From NCBI GenBank assembly GCA_029255685.2, contig CM055318.2, positions 749,001 to 813,000 on the forward strand: a DNA stretch of 64,000 bases, given 5' to 3'. This DNA comes from Silene conica. Taxonomy: Eukaryota > Streptophyta > Magnoliopsida > Caryophyllales > Caryophyllaceae. This document shows, one piece after another, positions 11,118 through 23,172 of the stretch. The notes beneath the pieces are model-generated. The model was not told where the DNA came from, did no database searches, and saw nothing but the letters and a program-made list of their open reading frames with translations. The translations under genes were made by a program, and so were the position numbers. How positions within the stretch are numbered: the first letter of the stretch is position 1; each line of letters begins with the position of its first letter.

Positions 11118-13584
11118 ATGAGTATGGTTTCGAGTCATAATAAGGTTACGATGGTACTAATATTGCAACTTATATTAGTATTGAGCAATGTGATTGAATC
11201 ACAAGGTTGGTTAGATTTGGGTCCGATATTCGGGTTCCCGCCCCAAACCCCTCGTAAACCGCCTAGTCCACCTAGGCCGTTTCGACCTTCTGGTTTGAAG
11301 GTCGGGTTTTACTTAGGTCTTTGCCCTAATAAAGCTGTTGATATTGAGACGATTATCAAGGGTAAAGTGAAAGAAGCCTTTGACAAGGATCCAAGTATTC
11401 TTCCTGCGTTTCTCCGGATGCAGTTTCATGACTGCTTTGTCAATGTAAGACCCTGTTCTTTTTAATTTAATTTCAGCTTTTTTATTTCAATTTGATTTGG
11501 TTGTATTCCGTTAAGTTTTATTTATGTTCAATCAATTGTGTTCAGTTAATCTCTTCATAAACTTAAATTTTAATTCAACTAAATTCAATTCATCTCAGTT
11601 TCACTCAATTTAGTTCAATTAAACTAACCTCCAATTAATTCAATTCGGCTCGTTTCAGCTGAAAAGAGCAAAACCTAAGTTTTTTCGTCTATTGCTTATC
11701 AATTAGTCTTGCTTATAACAGATTTATCCTGCTACCAGTCTATCTACCACATAATGATAGACAACTATCGTACCTGTCTTATCAAATAATATATATTTAA
11801 CTCGTTTTAATAGTTAATGAAGTCATTAGAGACTTGGATGGGCGTTGAACTTGTATATCGTTACAAACTGAGCTAGCTGATATCGTTACAACTTAATATA
11901 TAGTGGTACAATAACTTAATCTTTTATTCATTTGTTTTGACACTTTTAACTTATTTTTTGATGTTTTTTAATTTTGAAAAGGGATGTGATGCTTCGATCT
12001 TAATAAATGGGACGACAAGTGAGAAAAAAGCCGATGCAAACCTTACTGTACGAGGATATGATTTAATCGACAATTTAAAGGAAATTGCCGAAGCACAATG
12101 TCCTGGAATTGTTTCTTGTGCTGATCTTATTGCTATTGTTACAACAGAAGTTCTCAGACTGGTAAATAACGAGATTTTCATAACTCGTAATAATCTAAAG
12201 TTATATACTCCGTAATAATTTTAATTGAAAAATCGGTATTTTGTATAAATTAAATAGGGAGGAGGACCAACTTATTCAGTTGAAACGGGAAGATGTGATG
12301 GTCTTAGATCCAATGTCAAAGATGTCGATCTACCAAGCCCTTCTATCACTGCTCAAGAAAGTATTGACGCCTTTGATGCTAAAAATTTCACTCCAGAAGA
12401 AATGGTTGTTTTGTTAGGTAAACTGATCACTTTTTATCATAAAATGTTCACATTTTTCTCGCATAATTTACATCTGTCACAAATGAGAATTTGGTGCTAT
12501 AACACTATCTAGAAGCAATCTAAATCCATTAATGGACCTTGAATAATTAATGAGTATCATAAACATTTAATATGCATTGAAGATCATATCATTTATCCTA
12601 TAATGATAGAGTACAAATGTAGAATGCTTAATAATTAACATTTCAATCATAAAGACATGATATGATATCATTTATTTGCAATGCTTAGATTCTGATTTTT
12701 CGGCTGAAATGATCTGAATTGAATTTTATGGAGCCGAGCTGAAGTGAACTTAATTGAATGAAGCACTGCTATCTATAGAGAATTTCGTCCTATAACACTA
12801 CAAGCAATCTAAATCCATTATGGACCTTGAATAATTGATGAGTATCATGAACATTTAATATGCATTGAAGATCATATCATTTTACAAATGTAGAATGCTT
12901 AATAATTCACATTTCAATCATGCATAAAGACATGATATGATATCATTTGCAATGCTTATTAGGCTCTGTTTTTTCGGCTGAAATGATCTGAATTGAATTT
13001 CATGGAGCCGAGCTGAAGTGAACTTAATTGAATGAAACTTAGGTAATTCGAATAGACTTGAAGTAAGAGTTAATTTGTGGAGAGATTGGTTGAATTGAAC
13101 TGAATACCACTGAACAAACGAGCTGAAAATAAGTCAGAAAGAACAAAACCTTATTACTAAAATTGAATTATTTGCAACAGGATGTCACACAGTCGGAATT
13201 TCCCACTGTGTATTCTTCCAAGATCGACTATACCCAGGCCCTAACTTCGACGAAGACATGGACGATAGCCTTAGGAGAGCATTAATACAAACATGTCCTC
13301 AAGGCCAAAATTCAAACAATGTCGCGAACCTTGATCAAAACCCTACAAGTTCAAACAAGGTTGACAACTCTTTCTTTGATCAACTCATGAAGAAAAGAGG
13401 ACTTCTTCCGGTCGACCAAGCGCTACATAACGATTCATCGACATCGGGATTTGTGTCAACATTTGCCAAAAGTCCGGACCAGTTTAATGCTAAATTGGCT
13501 AGTGCCATGTTGAAGCTACAACGACTTGACGTACTAACTGGCCCTCAAGGAGAAATTAGAAGAACTTGTAGTAGATTTAATTGA
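11118..13584 (+). CDS. Class III secretory peroxidase, gene 1
   Basis: Four exons: 11118-11444, 11982-12161, 12258-12417 and 13181-13584, giving a 356-aa protein. The three introns are at the classical class III peroxidase positions. Residues 1-28 are a signal peptide, followed by a short Pro-rich stretch (PPQTPRKPPSPPRPFRP) before the enzyme domain. The distal site is R100 and H104 in LRMQFHDCF; calcium ligands are in HDCFVNGCDAS; proximal haem H225 is in GCHTVG. All eight conserved disulfide cysteines are present, with extra Cys in GRCDG and GCHTVG. The family oxidises phenolics with H2O2 in the apoplast (lignin, suberin, extensin cross-linking). Sequence does not tell which substrate is used here. 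Expression may be affected by MITEs in the promoter and in introns 1 and 3. Confidence 0.93.
11449..11675 (+). mobile_element. Tourist-like 220-bp MITE in intron 1 of peroxidase 1
   Basis: It starts GACCCTGTTC and ends GCAAAACC, with TAA on both sides (11446-11448, 11676-11678). The interior (TTCCGTTAAGTTTTATTTA, TTCAATTAA) marks the same family as the copies in both other peroxidase genes and at 45921, 49711 and 62396. It is inserted four bases into the intron, so it supplies the +5 base of the splice donor. Confidence 0.8.
12487..13035 (+). repeat. About 293-bp tandem duplication in intron 3 of peroxidase 1
   Basis: Unit 1 starts near 12487 and unit 2 near 12780. They share CTATAACACTA, GCAATCTAAATCCATTA, TTTAATATGCATTGAAGATC and the first part of a reversed 220-bp MITE (TTTTTCGGCTGAAATGATC). 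The second unit carries small deletions. The duplication therefore post-dates the MITE insertion. Confidence 0.75.
12962..13150 (-). mobile_element. 220-bp-family MITE (reversed) in intron 3 of peroxidase 1
   Basis: It runs from GGCTCTGTTTTTTCGGCTG to CAGAAAGAACAAAACC, flanked by TTA on both sides (12959-12961 and 13151-13153). Orientation is opposite to the copies in intron 3 of the other two peroxidase genes, so the insertions are independent. Confidence 0.7.
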
Positions 13585-14281
13585 AGGGAGCTCTTATAAT
13601 TAAGATTGAAGTGAGAAATTAATTTCTTTTAATAATTAAGTGTGAATTTTGTAATCTTTTGTGTTCTTAAATTTTATTCTTTATTGTAAATTCAAAGGGA
13701 ATTTTAATATGAATGGAAATAAGTACGAAAGATGGTTGTAAATCTTTTTTTTATGGATCTTTTAGTTTATAATGTATTAGTTCTAAATTTAAAATTGACA
13801 TATTATTAATTTTTTTTATATATTTTAATATGAGGAGGATACAAAATTGAAATGAGAAATAAGTCAAAAGAATTGAGTAAAGCTACGAAATATGTATATT
13901 AATGAAATTCATTGCCACAAAACTAATAGCAGTTCTTAGTTTTTTTTATACGAATCAAGTAAGTGGTAAGTTATTTTATACGAAACTAATAATATGAATT
14001 TATCCATTTTTCACATACGAATTTTTAGTTTTATTTATACCAATTTTTTAATTTTAATTACAAGGTAATAACTTTGTTAAAAAAGATTATAATGATTAAA
14101 AATTATCTCTTAATTAAAAGATAATAATTTGATTAAAATAAAGTCTTGATTGCTAATTTAACCGGATACCTTTTGGGGAGAAAATTATTGAGCATTTTAT
14201 TCTCCCTGTAGTAAGGGAGATGGTGCATTTTTTCGTTTTTAAAATAATTTTGTTAAACACATTTTCGTGAATATTTTAAAA
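13585..14281. other. 3' flank of peroxidase 1
   Basis: It holds the 3' UTR region (multiple AATAAT/AATGGAAATAAG stretches that could serve as poly(A) signals) and then AT-rich DNA. I see no other gene. Confidence 0.4.
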
Positions 14282-16274
14282 CTAGTTTTAACCCGTGCAA
14301 AATTGCACGGATATAGTTCTAAAATATCGATATAATGATTAATATTTAAAAATGGTAAACCAAAATACATGTATATCTTATAATCTATTTCTTTTATAGT
14401 GATCATAGTTTAAAAACACGTGCAAAAATTGCAATCCGTGAAAAAAATGCACGAATTCAGTGTTAAAACATGATAACAATTTTTTTAGATCTACTCATTT
14501 TAGTGGATATGTTCAATATCTATAACGAATTTATTTAGAATATTATTTTAACAGAATGATCTAAAATCTACTTAACAGAGTTTTATAGTTCATTTACTTT
14601 GTTAATTTTTTGTAGATCTTACTTTTAAAATTAAAAATTAAAACAATACTATTTATTAACTTTTTTTGTTGAAAACTATTTCTTATTTAAAAAATTTATT
14701 CAAATTTAGTAATATCTCGAAAATGTACTATTATGATGGTCAAATGTTAGAGTTAAAAGCTTGTAAAATAATATAACGACGTTATTTGTTTTACCAATTT
14801 TGATCATTTTTATGTTCGTTGTCTAATAATGTTTTTTGTTCACCTTTTTTTCAGTATTGATAAACTATGTGGACAATTGGGAAAATTCTGCATTTTCATA
14901 TTGTATTATTTATGCAACATAAATGAAATCGAGGATGATGGTTCATTATTGGAGTTCTGTATTGATTATTCGATAAAATTCTATTAATAAAGTTGGTTTT
15001 CATAAATTAATTCCATATTTTTGTGGTGGATCCTACATTTATTTAAAATAAAAAATAAAATAAAATGGATGTGATGATATGAACGCACAAAATTGCACAA
15101 AATATTCTTATATTAATGTAGATAAGATAAGTAATCTTAAAAATTTACATAGTAAAATACTCTTTAAACTATTTTAGATGTTGTATTAGACAAAAATATA
15201 TTATCGAAAATCAAACTTTTCAAGCCTCACTTGCTTATAAGTTTGAAAATCCCCACATCAAGTTGTTCTTGATTAAGAATTGATGTTGAAAGACAGATGC
15301 CCACCTTAGATAAAGTTGTTTGTGATTTGCGATGAATCATTTTAGTATATCACAATTTACGTACGAATTATTAGCTATAACATTTTTTTGTCAAAGAAAC
15401 AAAACATTTATATGTTAACGGAAATTTATTATCCGCACCAAAATCGAATCTCATTAATTAATTTAATTTTATTTACACATCTTATCATCTTTTTAAAAAT
15501 CGATCATGCATGTCTATAATTTTTGTTTTAAAAAAAATTATTTTCCTTTGTTAAAATTCGTACCTTTAGTTAGTTAAATGTGCATGTTTTTTTTTCAAAT
15601 TCTTGTTTCATTTTATATCATAGCTGCAAATTAATGATGCTCGCAACTTACTGGTCTATTATGTTATCTGTTACCATACTTTACTTCATTTTGTAACTAT
15701 GTTAAGAGAATGTTTTTATTGAGATGTTTTCATCATATATCTTAATTAAAATATTTTCTTTTTACTTTTTAAATCGATCACATGTTATTTTTTCGGAATT
15801 ATGCAATATATAGTTTATAAATTTATAACATTTTTTTTGCGATTTTAGAGCTAATGTGTATTATTATTATATTCTTCTTTAAAATTTTATTTTATCTTAT
15901 TAGTAGTATAGTAGATGTATTTTTTCGGACATTATTTTAATTGTTATTGTAATTGCAATTTATTATTGTAGTAAAAATTTGGACTGAATTTTTAATAGTT
16001 GACTTAATTTACAGTGATTTATTAGTAAAGCTTGGGCTGAATTATTTACGTTCTAAGTTATTCCTTATGTCTTATTATTCACTAATATTTACGTGTAGAA
16101 AATATAAACGTAAACATTTACGTCTAAAACTTAAACATAGAGATTTTTTAGCAATTAATTATTTTTTTTTCCTGTGGGTCCCACATTACTAAAATAAATG
16201 AAATCAAAAACATGAATGTGATGATGTGGCTTAAGGAGAATGTTTGAAATGTTTTTGGTTTTATATAGATAAGA
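14282..16274 (-). mobile_element. Non-autonomous Helitron
   Basis: On the minus strand it begins TCTTATCTATATAA at 16274 and ends with a CCGTGCAATTTTGCACGG hairpin, a 7-base spacer and CTAG at 14282. The insertion lies between A and T, as Helitrons do, and there is no target duplication. It is about 2 kb, very AT-rich, with no Rep/helicase reading frame, so it depends on another element. Related 3' hairpin ends appear near 881 and near 34870-34910. Confidence 0.75.
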
Positions 16275-16354
16275 TTTTAATTATCATATGATAATTTTTA
16301 GGCTTGTAACGACACACACTTATTACGGTTAAAAAAATTAAACTTCAATAATAA

Positions 16355-16654
16355 GGACTCGTTTGGTTGCCCCTATAAAAATGGGTGAATTGGGAAATCC
16401 CGTGATTTAGAAAAAATGAAGTTGTTTGGTTACTCCAAATCATGAGATTTTTTTTTCCCTAAGAATTCCCAACTCCTCCATTATGGAGGAATTTGATTAC
16501 CTAGGGCCCCCTAGATAATTGGAAATTCCTGTGTCAATTCAATTCCAGGATGTCAACCAAACGAATTTTAGGCAATTCACATGAATTGGTCATCAATTCA
16601 TGTGTTTTGCAAAATCATGGGAAATTAATTCCCGTATAGCAATCAAACGAGGCC
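16355..16654. mobile_element. Tourist/PIF-Harbinger-like MITE (300 bp)
   Basis: The ends are GGACTCGTTTGGTTGC and the inverted GCAATCAAACGAGGCC. TAA flanks both sides (16352-16354, 16655-16657), the 3-bp target duplication of this superfamily. The interior is rich in AATTC and CAATTCATG stretches. Confidence 0.85.
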
Positions 16655-17060
16655 TAAAAGTCAAACTAAGAAATTTTTTTATTGATGAATGAAGTAGATT
16701 AATCTAACTAAGTGAGTATTCGTAAAACGATTTTATAATAAATATTGTAATTAAACCATATTATAAGATGCCTTTTTTTGGGTAAATTGAAGGTTAGTAA
16801 AAATTATTTTAACAGGTTATTTATCTAAAATATCATCTGATTTTGTAATAACACTATTATAAAACGATTTTATAAAAGAATAATAGGAAATATAAACAAA
16901 TTACCAAAGTTAAAAAACAACATTTCATTCCAAACTTATAAGGTCATAAAAGAAAACATTACAAAAGTCAATTCAAAGAATTCCACTACTACACCATGAC
17001 AAATTAAAATTAACATATTGAAAAATAAATAAAATTTTCTCCTTATTCCTCCTTTTAATG

Positions 17061-18706
17061 TTAGTTAAATCTATTGCAAGTTTTTCTAATTTCTCCTTTA
17101 TTTCCAAGGTGAACATCAAGAGCTTGCAACTTAACCATGGCTTTGGCTAATTCGGAATTGAAGAAGGAAGACCTTTGAGCAAGACGTAGAACGAAATCTT
17201 TGGTTAAAGAATCGCGAGCTAGAGCTTGATCAATTGGTAGAATTCCTCTTTGCTTAAGAATTTGATCATAAAATGAGTTATCAAGCTTGTTTGAGCTTTG
17301 TGGGTTTTGATCAAGGAATGCCACATTGTTTGATGTTGTGCCTTTAGGGCATTTTCCTATTAATTGTCTTCTTAGATTTGACTCCATGTTTTCATCGAAT
17401 TGGCTTGTTCCTTGGTAGAGTCGATCTTGGAAGAATGCGCAATTGGAAGTCCCGACTGTGTGACATCCTGAAATAAATAATACGAGATGTAATTAGTTAG
17501 TCAAAATAAACGGAATTGAATTAATTGAATTAATCGGAGTAGAGTTTAATTGAACTGAATTGAGTGGAACTGAAGTGAAGTCAATTTGTTTGAATTAAAA
17601 GTTAATTTTGTGAAAAGATTAATTGAATATAATTGATTGAACGTAAATAAAACTTAACGAAATACAGCAAACCAAAATTGAAAGAAGCTGAAATTAAGTC
17701 AGAAAAAACAGAGCCTAAGCAGATAGATAATTGTAATTGAAGCATACCTAATAAAACAACCATTTCTTGAGGAGTAAAGTTTTTGGCTTTAAAGGCGGAA
17801 ATACTTTCGCTAACAGAAATTGATGGACTCGGAAGATTCACGTCACCGGCGTTTGAAACAAGCCCATCGTTTCTCCCGGTTTGTACCGGATAATCGGGTC
17901 CTCCTCCCTATTTATAAACAACAATAATGCACTTCTGTTAAAATCCACGAGATTAGTAACTTTTTAGCGCTTGTTTAGAATGAGAGTAATTAATTATTAA
18001 TTACCAGCTTAATGACTTCTTTAGTAGCAATTGCAATGATGTCGGAACACGAGACCATCCCGGGACATTCTGCTTCCGCGATGCTTTTCAAAATATCAAT
18101 AAGATCGTATCCCCTTACACTTAGGTTAGGAAATGCAGTTTTCTCAGATGAAGGTCCGTCTATTAAAATTGATGCATCACATCCCTCCAAAAACAAAACA
18201 CAAAATAAGTATTTGCCAGCGGTATGCCTGTATTTTAATCAAATGTATAAAAATGACTAGAACGAACAAAAAAAACTTACATGGACAAAACAATCATGAA
18301 ATTGCATACGTAGAAGAGCAGCAACAATTGTTACATCCTTGGCAAAATGTTCTTGAACTTTTTTTGTAAGGATTGCCTCGATATCGACATTATTCGGGCA
18401 CAACCCTTTATAAAACCCGACTTGTAAACCGATAGGTCTAGGTGTTGGTGTTGGTGGTGGGGTCGATGGAGTCGGAGGCGGTGTAGGACTAGTTTTAGGT
18501 CCGTGATGGGTCTTACCCTTATTATGGTTTTTAGGTGACTTATTATTATGGGTCTTACCCTTATTATGGTTTTCGAGACCATAGGGACCGTACTCATAAT
18601 TATTGTGACCGTTACTGTAACCATCGGACGCACCAGCGTGGCTCAATGCCAACATGAGCCAAAGGGTTAAAGCAACAAGTACATTACTACAAATTGAAAT
18701 ACTCAT
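17061..18706 (-). CDS. Class III peroxidase with His/Asn- and Pro-rich N-terminal extension, gene 2
   Basis: Exons on the minus strand: 18706-18281, 18184-18005, 17907-17748 and 17467-17061, giving 390 aa. Residues 1-26 are a signal peptide. Residues 27-92 are an extension of the kind not seen in ordinary class III peroxidases: NGHNNYEYGPYG, two copies of NHNKGKTH (46-53, 60-67), then TSPTPPPTPSTPPPTPTPRP. The enzyme domain follows with distal R133 and H137 in LRMQFHDCF, the calcium site HGCDAS, and proximal H258 in GCHTVG. The eight disulfide cysteines are kept. The family acts in the cell wall; the extension may bind wall polymers or metal, which is inference. It is the inverted twin of the gene at 26975-28648 and reads away from the interval between them. 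Confidence 0.92.
17520..17715 (-). mobile_element. 220-bp-family MITE (truncated) in intron 3 of peroxidase 2
   Basis: On the minus strand it starts TTA then GGCTCTGTTTTTTC. The far end, including GAAAAGAACAGGACC, has been deleted, compared with the full copy at the same intron position in peroxidase 3 (27970-28192). The MITE was therefore in place before the gene was duplicated. Confidence 0.75.
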
Positions 18707-18833
18707 TTTTAGTTGATTTTAACTTGTTTTTACCACCTTAAACACTTTTGTTAATTAGCTTAATATGCTTATAATAACTATTGTTTGAAATCGATTTGAG
18801 AATGATTGTTGTGTGTTTTTCGTTGCGAAAATC

Positions 18834-18848
18834 GTGATTTATATATAC
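18834..18848 (-). promoter_or_regulatory. TATA box of peroxidase 2
   Basis: Minus-strand GTATATATAAATC lies about 130 bp before the ATG at 18706. The same motif stands at the same distance in the twin gene (26833-26845). Confidence 0.6.
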
Positions 18849-18881
18849 GATTAAGTACATGCACATACAACTTATTTGCAC

Positions 18882-18882
<1 letters not shown>

Positions 18883-18912
<30 letters not shown>
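18883..18912. repeat. (ATT)n microsatellite upstream of peroxidase 2
   Basis: About ten ATT/TTA units lie just upstream of the TATA box. The twin promoter at about 26795-26805 has only two to three units (GTAATAATAATACG), so the repeat expanded or contracted after duplication. About 40 bp next to it also differs between the copies. Confidence 0.8.
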
Positions 18913-19127
18913 GAGAATAATCATAGAGAAAAGAATTATGTATAGAAATATGGTGAAAATCAAGTAATGTAGGTTGGTAGGCTTATCTCTTAATTATTTA
19001 TGCCAAATAATAATATGACACAAGAATGTCAAATGAATATACAATAATTATCGTTTGGTATTATAAAATATAGGAATAAAATCTTCATTGACATTTGTTA
19101 GTTGATGTTCTATTCGGTTAAGTGTAT

Positions 19128-22100
19128 AATGGGTGTATTCTTCTGCGTATAACGGATTATAGTAGTACGGATTTTCTAACGTGTGCTCTTAGAATACACA
19201 TTAATAATTTAAATGCGAAAAAGTACACACCATGTTTTCATTAATTATGTTAAAAATGGGTTTTTACCGAAGAATCAAATGAGAATTCGTTGTAAATTTT
19301 TTCGAATTTAGATTATTAATTATTAATGGGTGCGAGTTATTATAATGAGATGGATATAGTTTCATCTCAAGAAGAATGGAAAATGTATATTAGTAACTTG
19401 CATTTTAATAACAATGATAGAATAATAATTTGTTTTGTTCATTCACTTAATTTTGGTTTGTTAATTCGATTACATTTGAAGTTTATTGGAGAGAACATTA
19501 TGAAAGAGTTAAAATAGCAAAAATGGAATTTATCAACACATTACTTTAAAGGGTCGTATTTTTTCATATACAAATTTTACTCTTTCACATACGATATTTA
19601 CAATATTTACCCTTATCAGTTGTTATAATTAACAAAGAAAAAGTTATACATAATTGATAAAAAAACTGCAACAATTAATAATTATTGGTAAACAAATAAA
19701 TTATTTCATTAATTCATCAGTTACTATCCATTGTTAAAATCAAATGAGGTTTTAGGGGTAAAAAAATAAAATAATGGGATTAGGTTTCAAGTATAACATA
19801 AAAAGTTAATGAAAATAACGTGTGTGAAAAAGTAATTCCGTACATTAAATTACGACCTGTCAACCTGGGCCAGAGTTGAATTCTTGAAGTCTGGACCCTG
19901 TCCGATTTTTTAAAATTATAGCCCATCAAGTGGATCTTCCATGCAGGCCTTTCAATTAGTTAAATCAGACCGTGGGCCGTTGGGCTGGGCTGGGTGTTTT
20001 TCAACTCAATTTCCATTAATTTTTTTCCTATTAGCGCGGGTTTTATTCCAAAATGATCTAACAGTCAATTACTGATGCCAAATACATCCTTACACTGATA
20101 AAGTCTATCTCCACTGTATGTCTAGTTGGTCTACCACTAGTTATTAGAGCTCGCCAACAAGAGAAGCCAGCTCGGGCTCACCCGTTCTATGATATTAGAC
20201 CTTTTTTTTGACCCAGCGAGCCCGTGTGCTAACATTGACACAGCTCACAACCCGCCAAGCTGGTCAAGGCTTTGCCAAAGTTACCTTGCCTTATACTCTT
20301 ATTTGGCTAGGTTCAGGCCAGACATAAGGTACATGTCCGACTGTCCCCCCATATGACCGAGCTTGATCAACTCTTTTGCCATCTAGCCTGAACCTCGCTC
20401 AACTCATCCCGCAACACCTCAGCTCATTGTTTAGGTTTTCTTCCAGTACGATGACAAGATATATAAATAAAAATCTTGTAAATTTCATTATGCATTAGCA
20501 TATACGAGATTGACTAAACTCAAATATAATAAACAAACAAATTTTAATTAAATTATGAAATAATGTCAAAACTCCAAACTTGAAAACTCTATCATCATTT
20601 ATATTTTTTCCCAAATTTTATAATAACTATTAGATTTATACATGTAGTATATAAACATTGTACAATTAAGTTACAAGTATATGAGCTAGTGTGTATTTTT
20701 TTCTGAATTAATTTAACATTATATTTTTAGTTTATAAATGAATAAACTCAGATACTTTCAAATCAAGCTCGTATTCCTTAAAATATAACTCGAATACTTT
20801 CTTTCAAAGGTTAGATTTTACACCGTAGAACTAATATAATCCATAAATTGTTTATACCTAAAAAATCATAGAGAAAGTAGGACATATATTAAAGGTGACC
20901 TTCCTTACAAAGAGACACCATCTTGGCACTTTCCTTAGCAAGTCTTGTTCATACTTCACACCAATTGCGTTGACTCAACTAACACTTACACTACACTACG
21001 TCTACTTATGTTACCCAAATCAAACACAAAAGAACGTGTTGACATGGTCATATACTCAAATATTAACCTTTTTCCATAACCTATACTATTATACAATTAC
21101 CCAATCCGCGAGAACGCGAAGAACGTTAACAAAGGCGCTCGTATTCACTGAAAATAAAAGTTTCTTTTTCCATAACCTATACTATTATACAATTACCCTA
21201 TCCGCGAGAACGCGAAGAACGTTAACAAAGGCGCTCGTATTCACTGAAAATAAAAGTTTCACTACGCAGTTAGTCATTCACACCAGTTTAAAATATTCAG
21301 ACTCCTAAACTGTAATTTCCTGGCTTCGTCCAATATCACAAATAGGTATACATGCAGATGTATATGAGTATTGTACGTCTAATACAAATTTAATTAAGCT
21401 TATATGTAATTTTTGTTGAGCTTTTAACAATTTTTTCTTGCACTATAATTTTCTTGTGTTAAAATTAAAATCGTTGGGTTTTATATGTATTATTTTGTGT
21501 TTCAATATAATGTTTTGATTTACAATTTTTTTAATAAGACTTAAGACATTACGATTTTTTTCAATAAATCTCGTAAAATATATGTATAAGCTCAAATTCT
21601 TTGTTGTGAAGCTCGAAATCTATAGTACCAGATGTATACATCTGGTTGTATAATCATCTAATTGTCCACTTATTTACTAATGTATAAATTTCTCTTGTAT
21701 TAGTAATTAGTACTAAGTACTTAGAAAATGAATTAGTGGGTGAATGCCTTTAAAAATGGGTATGCACCCAACTTTTTAGTTCACTAACAACCAATCTCAA
21801 TCATGATTAAGTGTTAAGATATGAGTTTATTTATTAATTATATCACCGTTTGGTAGAAAGCCTACATACACATGTATGTCGTTCAATTATATATTATATA
21901 TACTATACAAAATTGTACAAAAGGTCATTGTAGTGGGTGAAAATACAAATACAATAATACAAAATATAGTAAGTTGTTTGTAAATTATACACTTGAATAC
22001 CTTGGTTTTGTGAATGTAGGGTAACTAACTTAATTGATTAATTACTCCATATAAAATTAGCTAAATCGAAACAATTGGTTTCGTGTTATATATGTTGTTG

Positions 22101-23060
22101 TACGATAATGTTGTTTAAAACAAATTTGCAAACTAAAAAGTTATTTTCATATACTTTGTAATAGTTTAAATGGAAAACCAGAAGAAACGTTTTTTTTTAC
22201 AGTAAGACGACTTTATACAGGAATTTGTCAAATGAACAACCGAAAACAACTAATAAGCTTTCTAGATTTTTTAAAATATGTTTTTCAAGTATAGGATTAG
22301 TGTAAATATACAAAAAAAATTTGAAGAAATTATATTATATACAATGTTATTTAAAGACTCAATCAAGTCTCTATTTGCAAAAGTCTTATTAATTGTATGT
22401 AGGTCTACACTTTGGAAGTACTAATCTAGTTTTAATATTTGAAGTTCAACTTGGCCTTTAAAGTCAATCTATCATTTATTATAATTATCTCTAAAACCAA
22501 GTTTTAATATCAACCATAAAATAAATCAACTCGGGAATTTTTCATTTAAGACAAGATATATATTTGTCTTTAAACTTAAAAAAGGTTAAATATCTCATAT
22601 GAGATAAATAAAACAAAAGCAATAAGACATATACGTTTAAGAGATTACATCCAACCCGTTTTATTATTAAAACAGATACTTTCGTCTTAAGGAAGACGAA
22701 TATGTCATATTATCATCCACCGTCTTTTTATTATACTTGTAGAATCAAACATCCAGTTGGTCTTGCTTCAGACAGCTACTTTTGGTCTGAAATTTCAAAC
22801 GGACCATATGTGATCATTTTACAGTCAAATGTGACCATTATTGACAAATAAATTATCATACGCTGTAACATTGACCACCCAATTGTAGTTATATTTAACT
22901 ATAAAATGGTCACGTATGGCCCTGAAAAAAGAATTTGTCTCAAACATATAGGAGTATTGAATAGTTATTTACTTACTTTGACCAAGTTTTATGCATGTTT
23001 AATTAAAACATAACTAATCCCTACCAAACAATGTAGGCCTTTTAGCACTAGGCATAATCA
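19128..23060. other. Intergenic region between the peroxidase twins, left part
   Basis: AT-rich; I find no convincing gene. It includes a degenerate GC-richer repeat at 19850-20460 (Pro/Arg-poor, stop-dense) and the 96-bp tandem duplication at 21068-21259. Short frames such as 19326-19517 have no coding signature. Confidence 0.45.
21068..21259 (+). repeat. Near-perfect 96-bp tandem duplication
   Basis: Two copies starting CTTTTTCCATAACCTATAC (21068 and 21164) differ at about one base (CCCAATCC versus CCCTATCC). 96 is a multiple of three, so the surrounding open frame 20895-21308 is preserved through it. A translated duplication (FHNLYYYTIT, then ARTRRTLTKALVFTENKS) results. Confidence 0.85.
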
Positions 23061-23067
23061 TATATTC

Positions 23068-23078
23068 ATATATAAACA
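23068..23078 (+). promoter_or_regulatory. TATA box of the 23173 gene
   Basis: ATATATAAACA lies about 100 bp before the ATG at 23173, followed by a C/A-rich leader, as in typical plant promoters. Confidence 0.5.
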
Positions 23079-23172
23079 CACCCTTAAATTCATTTGATTC
23101 CAATCCCATCTCAATTTCTAGCAAAAATACATAACATAAATTAAATACCGTACGTTATTTTCAAATAACATC

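Larger units (their letters stand above)
17061..19127 (-). repeat. Left arm of an inverted gene duplication
   Basis: This arm matches 26588-28648 in reverse orientation. Coding exons are almost identical and intron 1 and the promoter are very similar. Similarity ends upstream near 19127 (AACATCAACTAACAAATGTC on the minus strand). Downstream it decays in the 3' UTR, where only patches such as AAGTTGGAATGAAA versus AAGTTTGGAATGAAA remain. Confidence 0.85.

Noticed and set aside
15953-16192. 79-aa frame in the Helitron
   Set aside because: AT-driven composition (Leu/Tyr/Lys/Phe) with no helicase or Rep motif.
18331-18633. 100-aa Thr/Ile/Arg-rich frame in peroxidase 2 exon 1 (and its twin at 27048-27350)
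   Set aside because: Out-of-frame reading of the NHNKGKTH and TPPP repeats.
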